Positions 7,065-16,677 are shown, counted from the first letter of the stretch. The stretch: 64,000 nucleotides of DNA from DATFQI01 sp963816955 (GCA_963816955.1 CAWFME010000005.1:930001-994000), one strand, 5' to 3'. Notes: generated from the letters alone by a model not told the origin. Numbers and translations: made by a program.

Positions 7065-7862
7065 GTGGACACCCGGTTCACGGCGGCGCATCGCGGCGGC
7101 TCCGGCGAGCCGCTGGTGCTGCTGCACGGCTTCACCGACACGTGGCGGACGTGGCAGCTCGTGCTGGGAGCGCTGGAGCGCCGTCACGACGTACTGGCCC
7201 CGACGCTGGCGGGCCACGCCGGCGGGCCCGCGCTCCCCGGCGGACCGCCCGGCGACGCGGTGCTGCACGCCGTCGAGCGCGCGATGGACGAGGCCGGCTT
7301 CGCGACCGCCCACGTCGCGGGCAACTCGCTCGGCGGCTATCTGGCGCTCAAGCTCGCCGAGCGCGGGCGCGCCCGCAGCGTGGTGGCGCTGGCGCCGGGC
7401 GGGGGCTGGGCGGCCGGTGACGACTCCTACCTGGAGACGCTCGCCCGCTTCGACACGATGCAGGAGCAGCTCACGCGCGCCGCCCCGTACGCGGATTCGA
7501 TCCTCGCCACGCCGGACGGCCGCCGCCGCGCCGCGGCCCTGATGGCCGAGCGCTGGGAGCACATCCCGCCGGAGCTGCTCGCGCACCTGTGGCACGGCGT
7601 CGTCGCGTGCCGCGGCATGGGCGCGCTCAACGAGCACGCGCGCCGCAACGGCTGGCCGCTGGTACCGGAGCGCGTCATCTGCCCCGTGCGCATCGTCTGG
7701 GGCACCGCCGACCGCCTGCTGCCGTGGCCGCGCGCCGCGGAGCACTACCGCGCCGCGTTCCCCCAGGCCGACTGGGTCGAACTCGACGGGGTAGGCCACG
7801 GGCCGCAGCTGGACGTGCCGCTGCTGGCCTCGGAGCTGATCCTGGGCTTCACCGCGCCCTGA
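7065..7862 (+). CDS. alpha/beta hydrolase
   Basis: 265 residues from GTG. Fold landmarks: PLVLLHGFTDTWRTW (oxyanion HG), the nucleophile elbow GNSLGGYLAL with Ser near residue 88, the acid Asp in VWGTADRLLPW, and the His in VGHGPQLD near the C-terminus. It is cytosolic, of normal length for the esterase/haloalkane-dehalogenase-like group; the HGFTD start and lack of a halide-binding Trp pair argue for an esterase or C-C hydrolase. Substrate unknown. A TAGCGT box just before GTG supports this start. Confidence 0.88.
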   Translation: MDTRFTAAHRGGSGEPLVLLHGFTDTWRTWQLVLGALERRHDVLAPTLAGHAGGPALPGGPPGDAVLHAVERAMDEAGFATAHVAGNSLGGYLALKLAERGRARSVVALAPGGGWAAGDDSYLETLARFDTMQEQLTRAAPYADSILATPDGRRRAAALMAERWEHIPPELLAHLWHGVVACRGMGALNEHARRNGWPLVPERVICPVRIVWGTADRLLPWPRAAEHYRAAFPQADWVELDGVGHGPQLDVPLLASELILGFTAP

Positions 7863-7872
7863 CGGCGAGTAC

Positions 7873-8472
7873 CTAGGCCCGCAGCGCGCCGATCCCGCCC
7901 CCGATGAACACGAGCGCGCGGTCGAGCGCCTCGAGCGCCCGCTGCTGGTCGCCGGGCTCGACGTCGCGGCCGAGCAGCTCGAACACGGTGATCGTGGCGG
8001 CGGCGGCCATGCGCGGCTCGAGCGCCTCCACGTCCATGCCCAGGTCGGTCGCGAACGCGCGGGCGAGCACGTCCTGGGTCCGCAGCATGTAGTGGCGCTC
8101 GCGGGCGCGCAGGCTCTCGTCGGCGTCGATCACCGCGCGGCGGCGGCGGATGTCGCGCGGCGGCTCCATGCCCTGCTCGACCACGGCCGGGATCCACTCG
8201 CGCAGCGTGTCGGCGGCGGTCTCGCCCGCCGCGCGCTCCTCGAGCCGGCGCTCGAACTCCGCCATCTGGGCGTCCGCGTAGGGGAACGCGAGGTCCTCCT
8301 TGGCCGGGAAGTAGCCCGACACGGTCCGCGGCGAGACGTCGGCGGCCTCGGCGATCTGGGGGATCGTCGTGGCGTGGAAGCCCTGGCGCGCGAACAGCTC
8401 GAGGGCGGCCTCCGCGATCGCCCTTCGTGTCCGCTCACGCTTGCGCTCGCGCAGCCCGGTGGCCTCGTCCAT
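7873..8472 (-). CDS. TetR-family regulator of the adjacent MmpL-type exporter
   Basis: 199 residues. The N-terminal helix-turn-helix is typical: RERTRRAIAEAALELFARQGFHATTIPQIAEAADVS split over residues 10-45, then PRTVSGYFPAKEDL. The C-terminal ligand domain (residues 60-199) is helical. It is divergent from the MmpL-type gene with an 82-base intergenic region that contains two palindromes overlapping both promoters, so it most likely represses both genes until a ligand binds. The ATG at 8472 follows GAGGAG. Confidence 0.9.
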   Translation of the reverse strand: MDEATGLRERKRERTRRAIAEAALELFARQGFHATTIPQIAEAADVSPRTVSGYFPAKEDLAFPYADAQMAEFERRLEERAAGETAADTLREWIPAVVEQGMEPPRDIRRRRAVIDADESLRARERHYMLRTQDVLARAFATDLGMDVEALEPRMAAAATITVFELLGRDVEPGDQQRALEALDRALVFIGGGIGALRA

Positions 8473-8486
8473 GCTCCTCGATCCCG

Positions 8487-8547
8487 AGTTTATTGCATAT
8501 GTTGCAAACCTGCAAGCCTTGCAATTATGGCGTGATCGCACTAGCCT
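8487..8547. promoter_or_regulatory. divergent TetR/MmpL promoters with overlapping palindromic operators
   Basis: Rightward: TTGCAA (8519-8524), 17 bases, TAGCCT (8542-8547), 7 bases to ATG. Leftward on the minus strand: TTGCAG (8510-8515), 17 bases, TAAACT (8487-8492). Two palindromes overlie them: TTGCA-N5-TGCAA (8493-8507) lies within the leftward spacer, and TGCAAG-C-CTTGCA (8511-8523) covers both -35 boxes. TetR binding would block both. Confidence 0.72.
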
Positions 8548-8554
8548 GCGGCGC

Positions 8555-10729
8555 ATGTCGAACCTGCTCGCGCGCATGGCCCGGTATCTGACCGAGCACT
8601 GGAAGCGCGGCCTCCTCGGGGCCGTGATCGTTCTCGTCCTGCTCGGCGCGGCCGCCGGCGCCGGCGGCGAGGCCGCCGACGACTTCAACGTGCCGGGGAC
8701 CGAGTCCCAGGAGGCGCTGGATCTCTTCCGCGCGCACAGCCCGGCCTTCGCGGGCGCCGACTCCACGCTCGTGTTCACCGTCGCCGACGGCAAGGTCTCG
8801 GACGCGGCCCCGAGGGCGGCGATCTCCGGCGCCCTGGAGGAGGTGCGCGGGCTCGACGGCGTGGAGGAGGTCGCGGACCCGTTCGCCCAGGGCGGCACGC
8901 TCTCGCGCGACGGCAGCCTGGCCGCGGTCACCGTCCGCTACTCGACCGAGCCGCAGGACCTCGACAAGGCCGACGGCGAGGCGCTGCTGGACGCGGCGGA
9001 CACGGCCGAGAAGGACGGCGTCGAGGTGTCGGCCCGCGGCATCCTGATCGACCTCGCCTCCGAGCAGGAGGCGCCGGTCGGCGAGCTGATCGGCGTCGGC
9101 GTGGCGATCATCCTGCTGACGTTGCTGTTCCGCTCGCTCGCCGCGATGGGTGCCACGCTGATCGGGGCGCTGCTCGGCGTCATGGCCGGCCAGATCCTGC
9201 TCGCCGCGCTCGCCAAGCCGCTCGGCCTGCCGACCTTCGCGGCCGTGATCGCGGTCATGCTCGGTCTCGGCGCGGGCATCGACTACGCGCTGCTGATCAT
9301 CGGGAGATACCGGGAGCAGGTGGCGGCGGGCGACACGCCGCGCGACGCGGCCGCGAAGGCGGCCGCCACCTCCGGCGCGTCCGTGGTCGCCGCGGGCGTG
9401 ATCGTGATGGTCGCGATCGCGGGCCTGATGGTGATCGGCATCCCGTTCATCGGCAAGCTCGGCATCGGAGCGGCGATCGCCGTAGGTGCCGTCGTGGTGG
9501 CCGCGCTGACGGTGCTGCCGATCATGATGGGCGCGTTCCAGCGCTGGCTGCGCCCGCGCAAGCCCGAGCACGTGCTCCCTTCGCGCGCCTTCGAGCGCTG
9601 GGGCGAGCGGGTCACGGCGCGGCCATGGCTGTCGATCGCCGCCGGCGTGCTCGTCCTGCTCGTGTTCGCCGCGCCCGTCACGCAGCTGCGCCTCGGCCAG
9701 CCCGACGACGGCAACCAGCCTGTCGAGCGGACCCAGCGCGTCGCCTACGACCGGCTCAGCGAGGCGTTCGGCCCAGGCTCCAACGGGCCGTTCCTGCTCG
9801 CGGTCGACATCCCGAAGGGCGCGGGCGCCAACGAGTCCCAGCTGGGCAAGCTCCAGCAGGCGGTCGCGGACACGCCCGGCGTCGTCGACGTCGCGCCACC
9901 GCAGGTCAGCCGGGACGGCGAGATGGCGACCGTGTTCGCGATCCCGGCGACCGCGCCGCAGGACGCCAAGACCAGCGCCCTGCTGGAGCGCCTGCGCGAC
10001 GACGTGATCCCCGCCGCGACCGCCGGCACGCCGCTGAAGGTCTACGTCGGCGGGCAGACCGCCGGCTTCGAGGACCTCTCCGACAAGGTCGCCGGGCGGC
10101 TGCCGCTGTTCATCTCGGTCGTGATCGGCCTATCGGTGCTGCTGCTGATCGCCGCCTTCCGCTCCCTCTGGGTCCCGCTCGTGTCGGCGGTCTTCAACCT
10201 GCTGTCGGTCGGCGCCGCCTACGGCGTGGTCGTCGCGGTCTTCCAGGAGGGCGTCGGCGCCTCGCTGCTCGGCGTCGACTCCGGCGTGCCGATCGTCTCG
10301 TTCATCCCCGTGATGCTGTTCGCGATCCTGTTCGGGCTGAGCATGGACTACAACGTCTTCCTGCTCTCGCGGATACACGAGGCCTACAACGAGGGCGACG
10401 GGCCGCGCGAGAGCGTCGTCCACGGCATGGCGCGGATCGGCAAGGTCGTCCTGTTCGCCGGCCTGATCATGGCCGCCGTGTTCCTGGCGTTCGTGTCGCA
10501 GCCCGACGTGATCGGGAAGATGATGGGCCTCGGCCTCGGCCTGGCGATCCTGATCGACGTGCTGCTCGTGCGCCTCGTGATCGCCCCGGCGGTCGTGACG
10601 CTGCTCGGCGACCGGGCCTGGACGCTCCCGCGCTGGCTGGACCGGCTGCTGCCGAACATCTCGCTCGAGGGGCACCTGGTCAAGGGCGCCGACGAGCGCG
10701 AGGACGAGCCGGTCAAGGTCCCGGCGTAG
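8555..10729 (+). CDS. MmpL/RND-family membrane transporter
   Basis: 724 residues with the MMPL duplication: each half has one helix, a large extracytoplasmic domain, then five helices. First half: TM near residues 18-40, then the block GAGIDYALLIIGRYREQ in helix 4 around residue 245; second half: LFGLSMDYNVFLLSRIHEAY around residue 600 holds the conserved Asp-Tyr pair used for proton relay (GIDYA and SMDYN). Such proteins export lipids or hydrophobic drugs using the proton gradient. It is divergent from its TetR gene and ends with a polar tail DEREDEPVKVPA. Substrate unknown. Confidence 0.92.
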   Translation: MSNLLARMARYLTEHWKRGLLGAVIVLVLLGAAAGAGGEAADDFNVPGTESQEALDLFRAHSPAFAGADSTLVFTVADGKVSDAAPRAAISGALEEVRGLDGVEEVADPFAQGGTLSRDGSLAAVTVRYSTEPQDLDKADGEALLDAADTAEKDGVEVSARGILIDLASEQEAPVGELIGVGVAIILLTLLFRSLAAMGATLIGALLGVMAGQILLAALAKPLGLPTFAAVIAVMLGLGAGIDYALLIIGRYREQVAAGDTPRDAAAKAAATSGASVVAAGVIVMVAIAGLMVIGIPFIGKLGIGAAIAVGAVVVAALTVLPIMMGAFQRWLRPRKPEHVLPSRAFERWGERVTARPWLSIAAGVLVLLVFAAPVTQLRLGQPDDGNQPVERTQRVAYDRLSEAFGPGSNGPFLLAVDIPKGAGANESQLGKLQQAVADTPGVVDVAPPQVSRDGEMATVFAIPATAPQDAKTSALLERLRDDVIPAATAGTPLKVYVGGQTAGFEDLSDKVAGRLPLFISVVIGLSVLLLIAAFRSLWVPLVSAVFNLLSVGAAYGVVVAVFQEGVGASLLGVDSGVPIVSFIPVMLFAILFGLSMDYNVFLLSRIHEAYNEGDGPRESVVHGMARIGKVVLFAGLIMAAVFLAFVSQPDVIGKMMGLGLGLAILIDVLLVRLVIAPAVVTLLGDRAWTLPRWLDRLLPNISLEGHLVKGADEREDEPVKVPA

Positions 10730-10745
10730 AGCAGCGCGGCTGCGC

Positions 10746-10772
10746 GGCGCCACCCGCGTGGTGGCAGGCGCC
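10746..10772. terminator. GC-rich hairpin after the MmpL gene
   Basis: GCCACC (10749-10754) and GGTGGC (10760-10765) flank a 5-base loop, with outer GGC/GCC bases at 10746 and 10770 able to extend the stem. It lies 17 bases after the MmpL stop and is probably its terminator. Confidence 0.5.
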
Positions 10773-10827
10773 GAGGGCCTTGGTGCCCGCGCGAGGCGTG
10801 GGGAGGGGAGTCGGGGTCGGCTCTCCT

Positions 10828-10872
10828 CGAGTGGCATCTGCGTTCCCTCCAAGGGCGCTGAGATGCCACTCG
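10828..10872. repeat. long composite palindrome between convergent genes
   Basis: CGAGTGGCATCT (10828-10839) and AGATGCCACTCG (10861-10872) are perfect 12-bp inverted arms round a 21-base centre that itself holds CCCT/AGGG. It could be a bidirectional terminator of the MmpL and FluC genes, or one copy of a REP-like interspersed repeat. Nothing else was found in the rest of this 209-base gap. Confidence 0.6.
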
Positions 10873-10938
10873 GCGCTCGCGGACCCTCGAACCCATTCCG
10901 CTCCCGCTTCGCTCCGCGCTGCCCGGGGGTCTCAGGGC

Positions 10939-11283
10939 CTAGAAGAGCGCGCGGCCGAGCCAGGCCGCGAGCAGGCCGAGCGCGAGCGGCGCGGCGAGGT
11001 TCGCGGCGCCGAGCCGCCCTCCGAGCAGGCGGGCGTCGACGACCCAGGTGCTGAAGGTGGTGAAGGCGCCGAGGAAGCCGGTGGCGGCGAGCGCGTAGGC
11101 GTCGCCGCCGAGCCCGGCGCCGGCCAGCGCGCCGAGCGCGAAGGCGCCCGAGACGTTGACGGCGAGCGTGCCCCACGGGAAGGCGCCGCGGGCGCGCGCG
11201 TCGACGGCGGCGCCGAGCATGACGCGGGCGACGGCCCCGAGCCCGCCGAGCAGCCCGACCCCGATCCAGGCGGCCGCGGTCAT
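10939..11283 (-). CDS. FluC/CrcB fluoride channel subunit A
   Basis: 114 residues with four helices and the FluC motifs: GLGAVARVML in helix 1, PWGTLAVNVSGAFALG (the conserved TLxVN-GxF of helix 2) and GFLGAFTTFSTW in helix 3 with the Phe box and TFST. Fluc channels are dual-topology dimers that let F- leave the cell. The ATG overlaps the stop of the second copy (ATGA at 11280-11283), so this is a paired Fluc in which two homologues probably form an antiparallel heterodimer. No fluoride riboswitch leader is present. Confidence 0.93.
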   Translation of the reverse strand: MTAAAWIGVGLLGGLGAVARVMLGAAVDARARGAFPWGTLAVNVSGAFALGALAGAGLGGDAYALAATGFLGAFTTFSTWVVDARLLGGRLGAANLAAPLALGLLAAWLGRALF

Positions 11284-11663
11284 GCCGCGCTCCGTCCCGG
11301 CTCGGCGGCGGCCACGCCTGCCGCGCGCCGTCCCAGCTCGGCGGCGGCCAGCCCTGCGGCGAGGCTCGCGGCGGCGTAGGCGAGCGCGAGCGCCTGGTGG
11401 CCGTCGTCGAGCATCTGCAGCAGCTCGAGCTGGAACGTCGAGAACGTCGTCAGCGCGCCGCAGAAGCCCTGGCCGAGCAGCGCCCGGTGCCGGCCGCGCG
11501 CGGCGACCGCGCCGAGCACGAACGCGCCGGCCACGTTGACCAGCAGCGTCGCCCACGGCCACTGGCCCGGGTCGTGCGGGAGCGCCTCGACCACGCCCGC
11601 GCGGGCGAGCGCGCCGGCGACGCCGCCGGCGAACACCGCCGCGAGCTCCCGTGTGTGTGGCAC
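11280..11663 (-). CDS. FluC/CrcB fluoride channel subunit B
   Basis: 127 residues from GTG at 11663, chosen because a GATACT box lies 7 bases upstream; a GTG at 11693 would add ten residues. Motifs: AGGVAGALARAGVVE in helix 1, WPWATLLVNVAGAFVLGAV in helix 2, GFCGALTTFSTFQLE in helix 3. It differs from its partner by a longer Ala-rich C-terminus. Together with subunit A it forms a two-gene coupled unit, divergent from CysNC across an overlapping promoter. Confidence 0.92.
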   Translation of the reverse strand: MPHTRELAAVFAGGVAGALARAGVVEALPHDPGQWPWATLLVNVAGAFVLGAVAARGRHRALLGQGFCGALTTFSTFQLELLQMLDDGHQALALAYAAASLAAGLAAAELGRRAAGVAAAEPGRSAA

Positions 11664-11670
11664 GCGCGCC

Positions 11671-11678
11671 AGTATCGT
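11671..11678. promoter_or_regulatory. shared divergent -10 region of FluC pair and CysNC
   Basis: Rightward TATCGT (11673-11678) is 8 bases before the CysNC GTG. Leftward GATACT (complement of 11671-11676) is 7 bases before the FluC GTG. Both genes thus appear leaderless and their -10 elements overlap by four bases, so RNA polymerase can serve only one direction at a time. Confidence 0.55.
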
Positions 11679-11686
11679 GCCCGCGC

Positions 11687-13528
11687 GTGTCACGCTCCGG
11701 AGAGCTCCTGCGCCTCGCCACGGCCGGCTCGGTCGACGACGGCAAGTCGACCCTGATCGGGCGGCTGCTCTACGACGCCAAGGCGCTGATGGCCGACGAG
11801 GTCGCGCGCGCCGAGGTCGACCTCGCGCACCTGATCGACGGGCTGCGGGCCGAGCGCGAGCAGGGCATCACGATCGACGTCGCGTACCGCTTCTTCGCGA
11901 CGCCGAACCGCTCGTTCATCATCGCCGACACCCCCGGCCACGTCCGCTACACGCGCAACATGGTCACGGGCGCCTCGACCGCCGACGCCGCGCTGGTGCT
12001 CATCGACGCGCGCAGCGGGATCGTCGAGCAGTCGCGCCGGCACGCCTCGATCGCGGCGCTGCTCGGCATCCGCCACCTGATCGCGTGCGTGAACAAGATG
12101 GATCTCCTCGACTTCGACGAGGAGCGCTTCCGCGAGATCGAGTCGGGGTTCGCCGCGATGGCCGAGCGGCTCGGGATCGAGGACGCCAGCGCGATCCCGA
12201 TGTCCGCTCTCGAGGGCGACAACGTCGTCGACGCCTCGGAGCGCACGCCGTGGTACGGCGCGCCGCCGCTCCTGACGCAGCTCGAGCAGCTCGAGGTCGC
12301 CGAGGACCGCAACCTCGAGGACGTGCGCTTCCCCGTCCAGCTGACGGTCCGCGACACGGACTACCGCGGCTACGCCGGGCGGGTGGCCGGCGGCGTCCTG
12401 CGGGTCGGCGAGGAGGTCCTCGTGCTGCCGGCGGGCGAGCGCACGACGATCGCGCGGATCGACACGCCGCGCGGGCCGGTCGAGTCGGTCGAGCCCCCGC
12501 TGTCGGCGACGGTCGTGCTCGCCGACGAGCTCGACGTGGGCCGCGGCGACATGATCTGCGGGCCGGCGAGCCCGCCCGCCGTGGCGCGCCACATCGAGGC
12601 GACCGTGTGCTGGATGCACGAGACGCCGCTGCGCCCCGGCGCGCGCTACGAGCTCAAGCACACCACGCGCCGCGTGCGCGCGACGATCGAGGAGGTCCAC
12701 TCCCGCGTCGACATGGCGACGCTGGACTCCGTCGAGATGTCTGGCCCACCCGCCCAGCTCGAGCTCAACGACATCGGCCGCGTGCGCCTGCGCACGACCG
12801 CGCCGCTGCTCGCCGACCCCTACAGCCGCAACCGCGTCTCGGGCGCGTTCATCCTCGTCGACGAGGCGACGTTCGAGACCGTCGGCGCGGGCATGATCGT
12901 CACCGCCTCGGAGGAGGCGGGCCGGCCGCCCGGCCCGCACAGCCCCGACGTCGTCTGGCACGACCCGCCGATGCCGCGGCGCGAGCGCTGGGACATCCTC
13001 GGCGTGCGCGGCGCGACGGTCTGGCTCACCGGCCTGCCGGGCGCGGGCAAGTCGACGATCGGCGAGGAGCTCGAGCGGCGCCTGGTCGCCGCCGGCCGCC
13101 CGGCCTACCTGCTCGACGGCGAGAACCTCCGCCACGGGCTCAGCGCCGACCTCGGCTTCTCCGACGCCGACCGCCACGAGCACGCGCGCCGCGCCGCCAA
13201 CGTGGCCAGCCTCCTGGCCGACACGGGCAACATCGCGATCGTCGCGCTCGTCTCGCCGATGGCCGCCGACCGGGCGTACGCGCGCGAGCTGCACGAGCAG
13301 GCGGACCTGCCGTTCATCGAGGCGTGGGTCGACACCCCGCTCGAGGTCTGCGAGCGCCGCGACCCCGCCGGCCTGTACCGGCGGGCGTGGGCCGGCGAGC
13401 TGACCGGCTTCACGGGCGTCGACGCCCCCTACGAGGAGCCCGACCGGCCCGACGTCCGCCTGCACGGCGGCGACGAGCCGGTCGAGCGCTCGGTCGAGCG
13501 CCTGCTCGAGGCGCTCGACCGGGGCTGA
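11687..13528 (+). CDS. cysNC: bifunctional CysN-CysC: ATP sulfurylase large subunit fused to APS kinase
   Basis: 613 residues. The CysN part (1-430) is an EF-Tu-like GTPase: GSVDDGKST (14-22), DTPGH (about 81), NKMD (about 137), SALEGDN, then two beta-barrel domains. The CysC part (440-613) has the P-loop GLPGAGKST, LDGENLRHGL, and the APS-kinase lid region. The fusion makes and phosphorylates adenylylsulfate to PAPS in the cytoplasm for sulfate assimilation or sulfation. The catalytic partner CysD, usually directly upstream, is not in this window. A TATCGT box sits 8 bases before GTG. Confidence 0.94.
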   Translation: MSRSGELLRLATAGSVDDGKSTLIGRLLYDAKALMADEVARAEVDLAHLIDGLRAEREQGITIDVAYRFFATPNRSFIIADTPGHVRYTRNMVTGASTADAALVLIDARSGIVEQSRRHASIAALLGIRHLIACVNKMDLLDFDEERFREIESGFAAMAERLGIEDASAIPMSALEGDNVVDASERTPWYGAPPLLTQLEQLEVAEDRNLEDVRFPVQLTVRDTDYRGYAGRVAGGVLRVGEEVLVLPAGERTTIARIDTPRGPVESVEPPLSATVVLADELDVGRGDMICGPASPPAVARHIEATVCWMHETPLRPGARYELKHTTRRVRATIEEVHSRVDMATLDSVEMSGPPAQLELNDIGRVRLRTTAPLLADPYSRNRVSGAFILVDEATFETVGAGMIVTASEEAGRPPGPHSPDVVWHDPPMPRRERWDILGVRGATVWLTGLPGAGKSTIGEELERRLVAAGRPAYLLDGENLRHGLSADLGFSDADRHEHARRAANVASLLADTGNIAIVALVSPMAADRAYARELHEQADLPFIEAWVDTPLEVCERRDPAGLYRRAWAGELTGFTGVDAPYEEPDRPDVRLHGGDEPVERSVERLLEALDRG

Positions 13529-13544
13529 ACCGACCTGCCGCCGG

Positions 13545-16500
13545 CTAGCGGCGGGCGCGCCGGATCCGCTTGCTCGCGGCGCGGCCCACATAGGGGTCGC
13601 GTACGCCCGCGACGGACACCTTCGCGGTCTCGCGCGGCCCGAACGCCGGGACGCGCAGCGAGCGCCCGCGCACGGTCAGCAGCAGGCGCCGCCCGTCGGA
13701 GAGCTCAGCTCTCACGCGGTAGGCGCTCGCGCCTGCGGCACGTCGCCAGCTGAGGAGCAGCGCGCTTCCGCGCCGCTTGAGCGTCAGCCGCTTCGGCTGA
13801 GCCGGCCGCTGTGGCGCGGGCGCCCTGTAGCGGGCGGCGACGATCCGCTCGCGCGCCATCCCGGCCTGCTCGACGACGGCCACGACCGAGCGCCGGCCGG
13901 CGGGGCCGTCGGCCGGGCGGAAGCGCTTGCTGCCGCGCGCCTTGCTCGTCGTGACGATCGCGCCCGCGGCATTGCGGCCCTCTTCGGAGAAGCGCACGAC
14001 CTGGCCGCGGGCCGCCGTCAGCTTCCAGCGCAGCGTCCGGCGGTGGCCCTTGCCGGTGACGTGCGCCTTCACCCGCGGGGCCGGGAGGCCGTCGCCGCGG
14101 CGCACCTCCGTCACCGGCGACGAGCCCGGCTCGAGCGTCAGCGTCCAGCGCCCGGCCCGCGGCGCGGGCACGGCGAGGTACGTGGTGCGCCCGGGGACGT
14201 CGCGCAGGAAGAGCACTCCGCCCGCCTCCCCGCCGGCGGCGGGGGAGGTCGCGCGCACGCCGCCTGGGCCGGTGACGGTCACGCTCGGCGGCGCGCTCGC
14301 GCCCTCGACCGCGAGCACCATGCCCGGCAGGGCGTCGCGCAGGTCGAACGCGGCGACCGGCGCGCCCTGCGCCGCGCGTGCCGAGCTGCCGGCCTTGCCG
14401 CCGAGCGGGACCGGGCTCCACGGCGCGACGTCGCAGCTGCCGCTCATCAGGTCGAGCCGCTCGGGCCGGAGCCGGAGCCCGAAGCCGACGCGGAAGACCT
14501 GCGCGTTCTTCGGTGTGCCCGAGACGTTCACCGGCACGCAGGCGGCGACGCCGACGCTGGACACCAGCCCCTCGCCCGGCAGGTCGAGGCCCATGAGCCG
14601 CGCCCGGGCCTGTCCCAGGACCAGGAAGTACGTCTGCTGCACGGTGCCCTTCACGGTCGCGAACAGGCCGATGTCGGGCCGGATCGCGAGCGCCGCGTCG
14701 CCCGCGAAGTCCTGGCGCCCGGTCGACGATGTCGTGAAGGTGGCGTTGCCGGTGGCGGGGCCGATCTGCGAGCGCCCGGTGAGGCGCAGCAGGGACGGCG
14801 TGCCGGCCGTGAATCCGACCGTGCCGCTCACGCGCACGAGCTGGCCGAGGCCGGGCAGCGACGGGCCGGCGCCGAGCGCGAGCTCGCCGCCGAAGCGGAA
14901 CGGGTCGGTCCGCATGTCGAGCGCGAGGCGCTCCAGGCGCACGCCGAAGCCGTAGGTGCCGAGCGAGTTGCCCGCCACCAGGCTCGCCTGCTGGAGCGCG
15001 CCGTCGCGCACGGTCACGGTCGCGCCGGCGATCACCTGCGGCGGGGGCCCGGGCAGCTTGAGCTTCGCCGTGCCGGTCCAGTTGCCGGCGGCAGGCTCGA
15101 AGTCGAGTGTCAGTGCGCGGACTTCGAGCATGCCGATCGGGATCGACGTGGCCGTCAGCCGGAGCGCTTCGAGCGAGAGCCCGCGGGCGTTCTCCGTGCG
15201 CAGCACGGCGTCGCCGGTGATGGCCGGAAGCCGCAGGTTCGCGCCCGACGCCGCGCCGAGACGCGCGGCGAAGCGCTCGAAGATGGAGTCGATCCGCGGC
15301 AGCACCGCGATCCGGAACCGGCCGAGACCGTCCGTGGTGACCGTCGCGGTGCCCTGAAGGCGGATCAGCTTCAGCAGGCCCGCATCGATCGGGATCTCGA
15401 TCCGCCCGCGCGAGAGGTCCCAGTCGAGCCGGCCCGCGTAGAGCGGGACCGTCCCGGCGACCACGCGCACCGGACCCGAGCTCTGCGATCCTCCGCTCCT
15501 GTGGGTCGATCCCGATCTCGGTGCCCCTGGAGGGCAGGATGTCGAGGCCGTTCACGCGGACCCGTCCCGTGGCGACGTTCGCCTTGCCCTTCGGGGAGAA
15601 GCACGCCGCGATCGCCTCGACGTCGCCGAAGCGCACGCTGGACTTCGCGCACGTCGCGCCCGGAGGGCCGCCGCCCTCCCAGGGTGCGCCGAGCGCTCCC
15701 CCGATCGCGCCGCCGGGCGGGTTCCCGCCGGTCCCGCCCTTGTCGGGCTCCGGCGTGGGGGAGTCGGTGGGGTCGGGCTCTGCGGCCTTCGGGACGGGCT
15801 GCCAGTCGACGCCCCCGGCATTGACGATGTTGCTCGTCAGCAGGGCCTCCTGCGCGCCGTCGGCCCGCATCGTCCACAGCTCGCCACCACGGGCGAAGGC
15901 GATCCGCTCGCCGTCGGGCGACCACGCCGGGCGCCGGTTGTTGGTGCTCTCGGTGAGCGCCACGGCGCCGGTGCCGTCGGCGTTCATCTTCCAGATGTTC
16001 GTCGGCCCCTCCGTGCGGCTGAACACGATCTGCGAGCCGTCCGGAGACCACGACGGGTCGATGTTCGTGATGCCGGTCGTGTCGGTGAGATTGCGCTGGT
16101 CCGTGCCGTCCGCGTCGATCGCCCAGAGGTCGGCGTTGCCGTCGCGGGGGGTCTCGAACACGATCGTCGCGCCGTCGGGCGACCATGCGGGATCCGTCTC
16201 GTTGCCGGCGTCCGTCGTGAGCCGGTCGGCCGTCCCGGTCCCGTCGGCCGCCGCGATGTAGAGATCGATCACCGAGTTCCGGGTGCTCGAGAAGACGACC
16301 TTCTTGCCGTCGGGCGACCAGGACGGGTCCAGGTCGTCGCCCGTGTTGTCGTCCGTGAGGTTGACCGGGGTCCCGCTGCCGTCCGTGTTGCGGACGTAGA
16401 CGTCGCCGTTGGTGTTGAACGCCCCGTTCTCGTGGCTCACGTACGCGATCCGCAGCCCGTCCGGCGAGTACGCGGGCTCCCGCTCGCGCCACCCACCGGT

Positions 16501-16665
16501 CGTGATCTGACGTTCCGCGCCTCCGGGTGCCTTGGCCCACACCTTCTGCCCTCCGGAATCGCGGGTGAAGGCGATCTCGCCGTTGGCGCCCGGGAAGGCG
16601 GCATGGGCGGCGGACGGCAGGAGCAGCGCCAGGACGGCGACGGCAACGAACGGAAAGTGGCGCAT
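13545..16665 (-). CDS. large secreted TolB-like beta-propeller protein; apparent frameshift
   Basis: A signal peptide (ending AHA) is followed by six WD40/TolB-type repeats, each with a P-x-WSPDG motif (for example DPSWSPDGKKVVFSS), up to about residue 275, and a Pro/Gly linker. A second region (about 600 residues) has repeated long beta-strands and then fibronectin-like and Arg-rich modules ending GRAASKRIRRARR. The halves are in different frames; the break is at 15478-15490, in CTCGGGTCC. Removing one base joins them into about 1,040 residues. Function unknown; a surface protein is likely. If the sequence is right, only the propeller part with a junk tail is made. Confidence 0.72.
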
Positions 16666-16671
16666 CGGAGG

Positions 16672-16677
16672 ACGCTA
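16672..16677 (-). promoter_or_regulatory. -10 box TAGCGT of the TolB-like gene
   Basis: TAGCGT on the minus strand is 6 bases before the ATG at 16665, indicating a leaderless mRNA. Confidence 0.45.

Noticed and set aside
11664..11686. Fluoride riboswitch expected before fluC
   Set aside because: Only 23 bases separate the FluC and CysNC starts, too short for the aptamer.
11690..13591. Long open frame antisense to CysNC, over 600 codons
   Set aside because: Arg/Val/Asp-rich translation of the reverse complement of a well-conserved gene; typical of very high GC. Similar antisense frames at 32290-35358 and 56372-60202 were rejected for the same reason.
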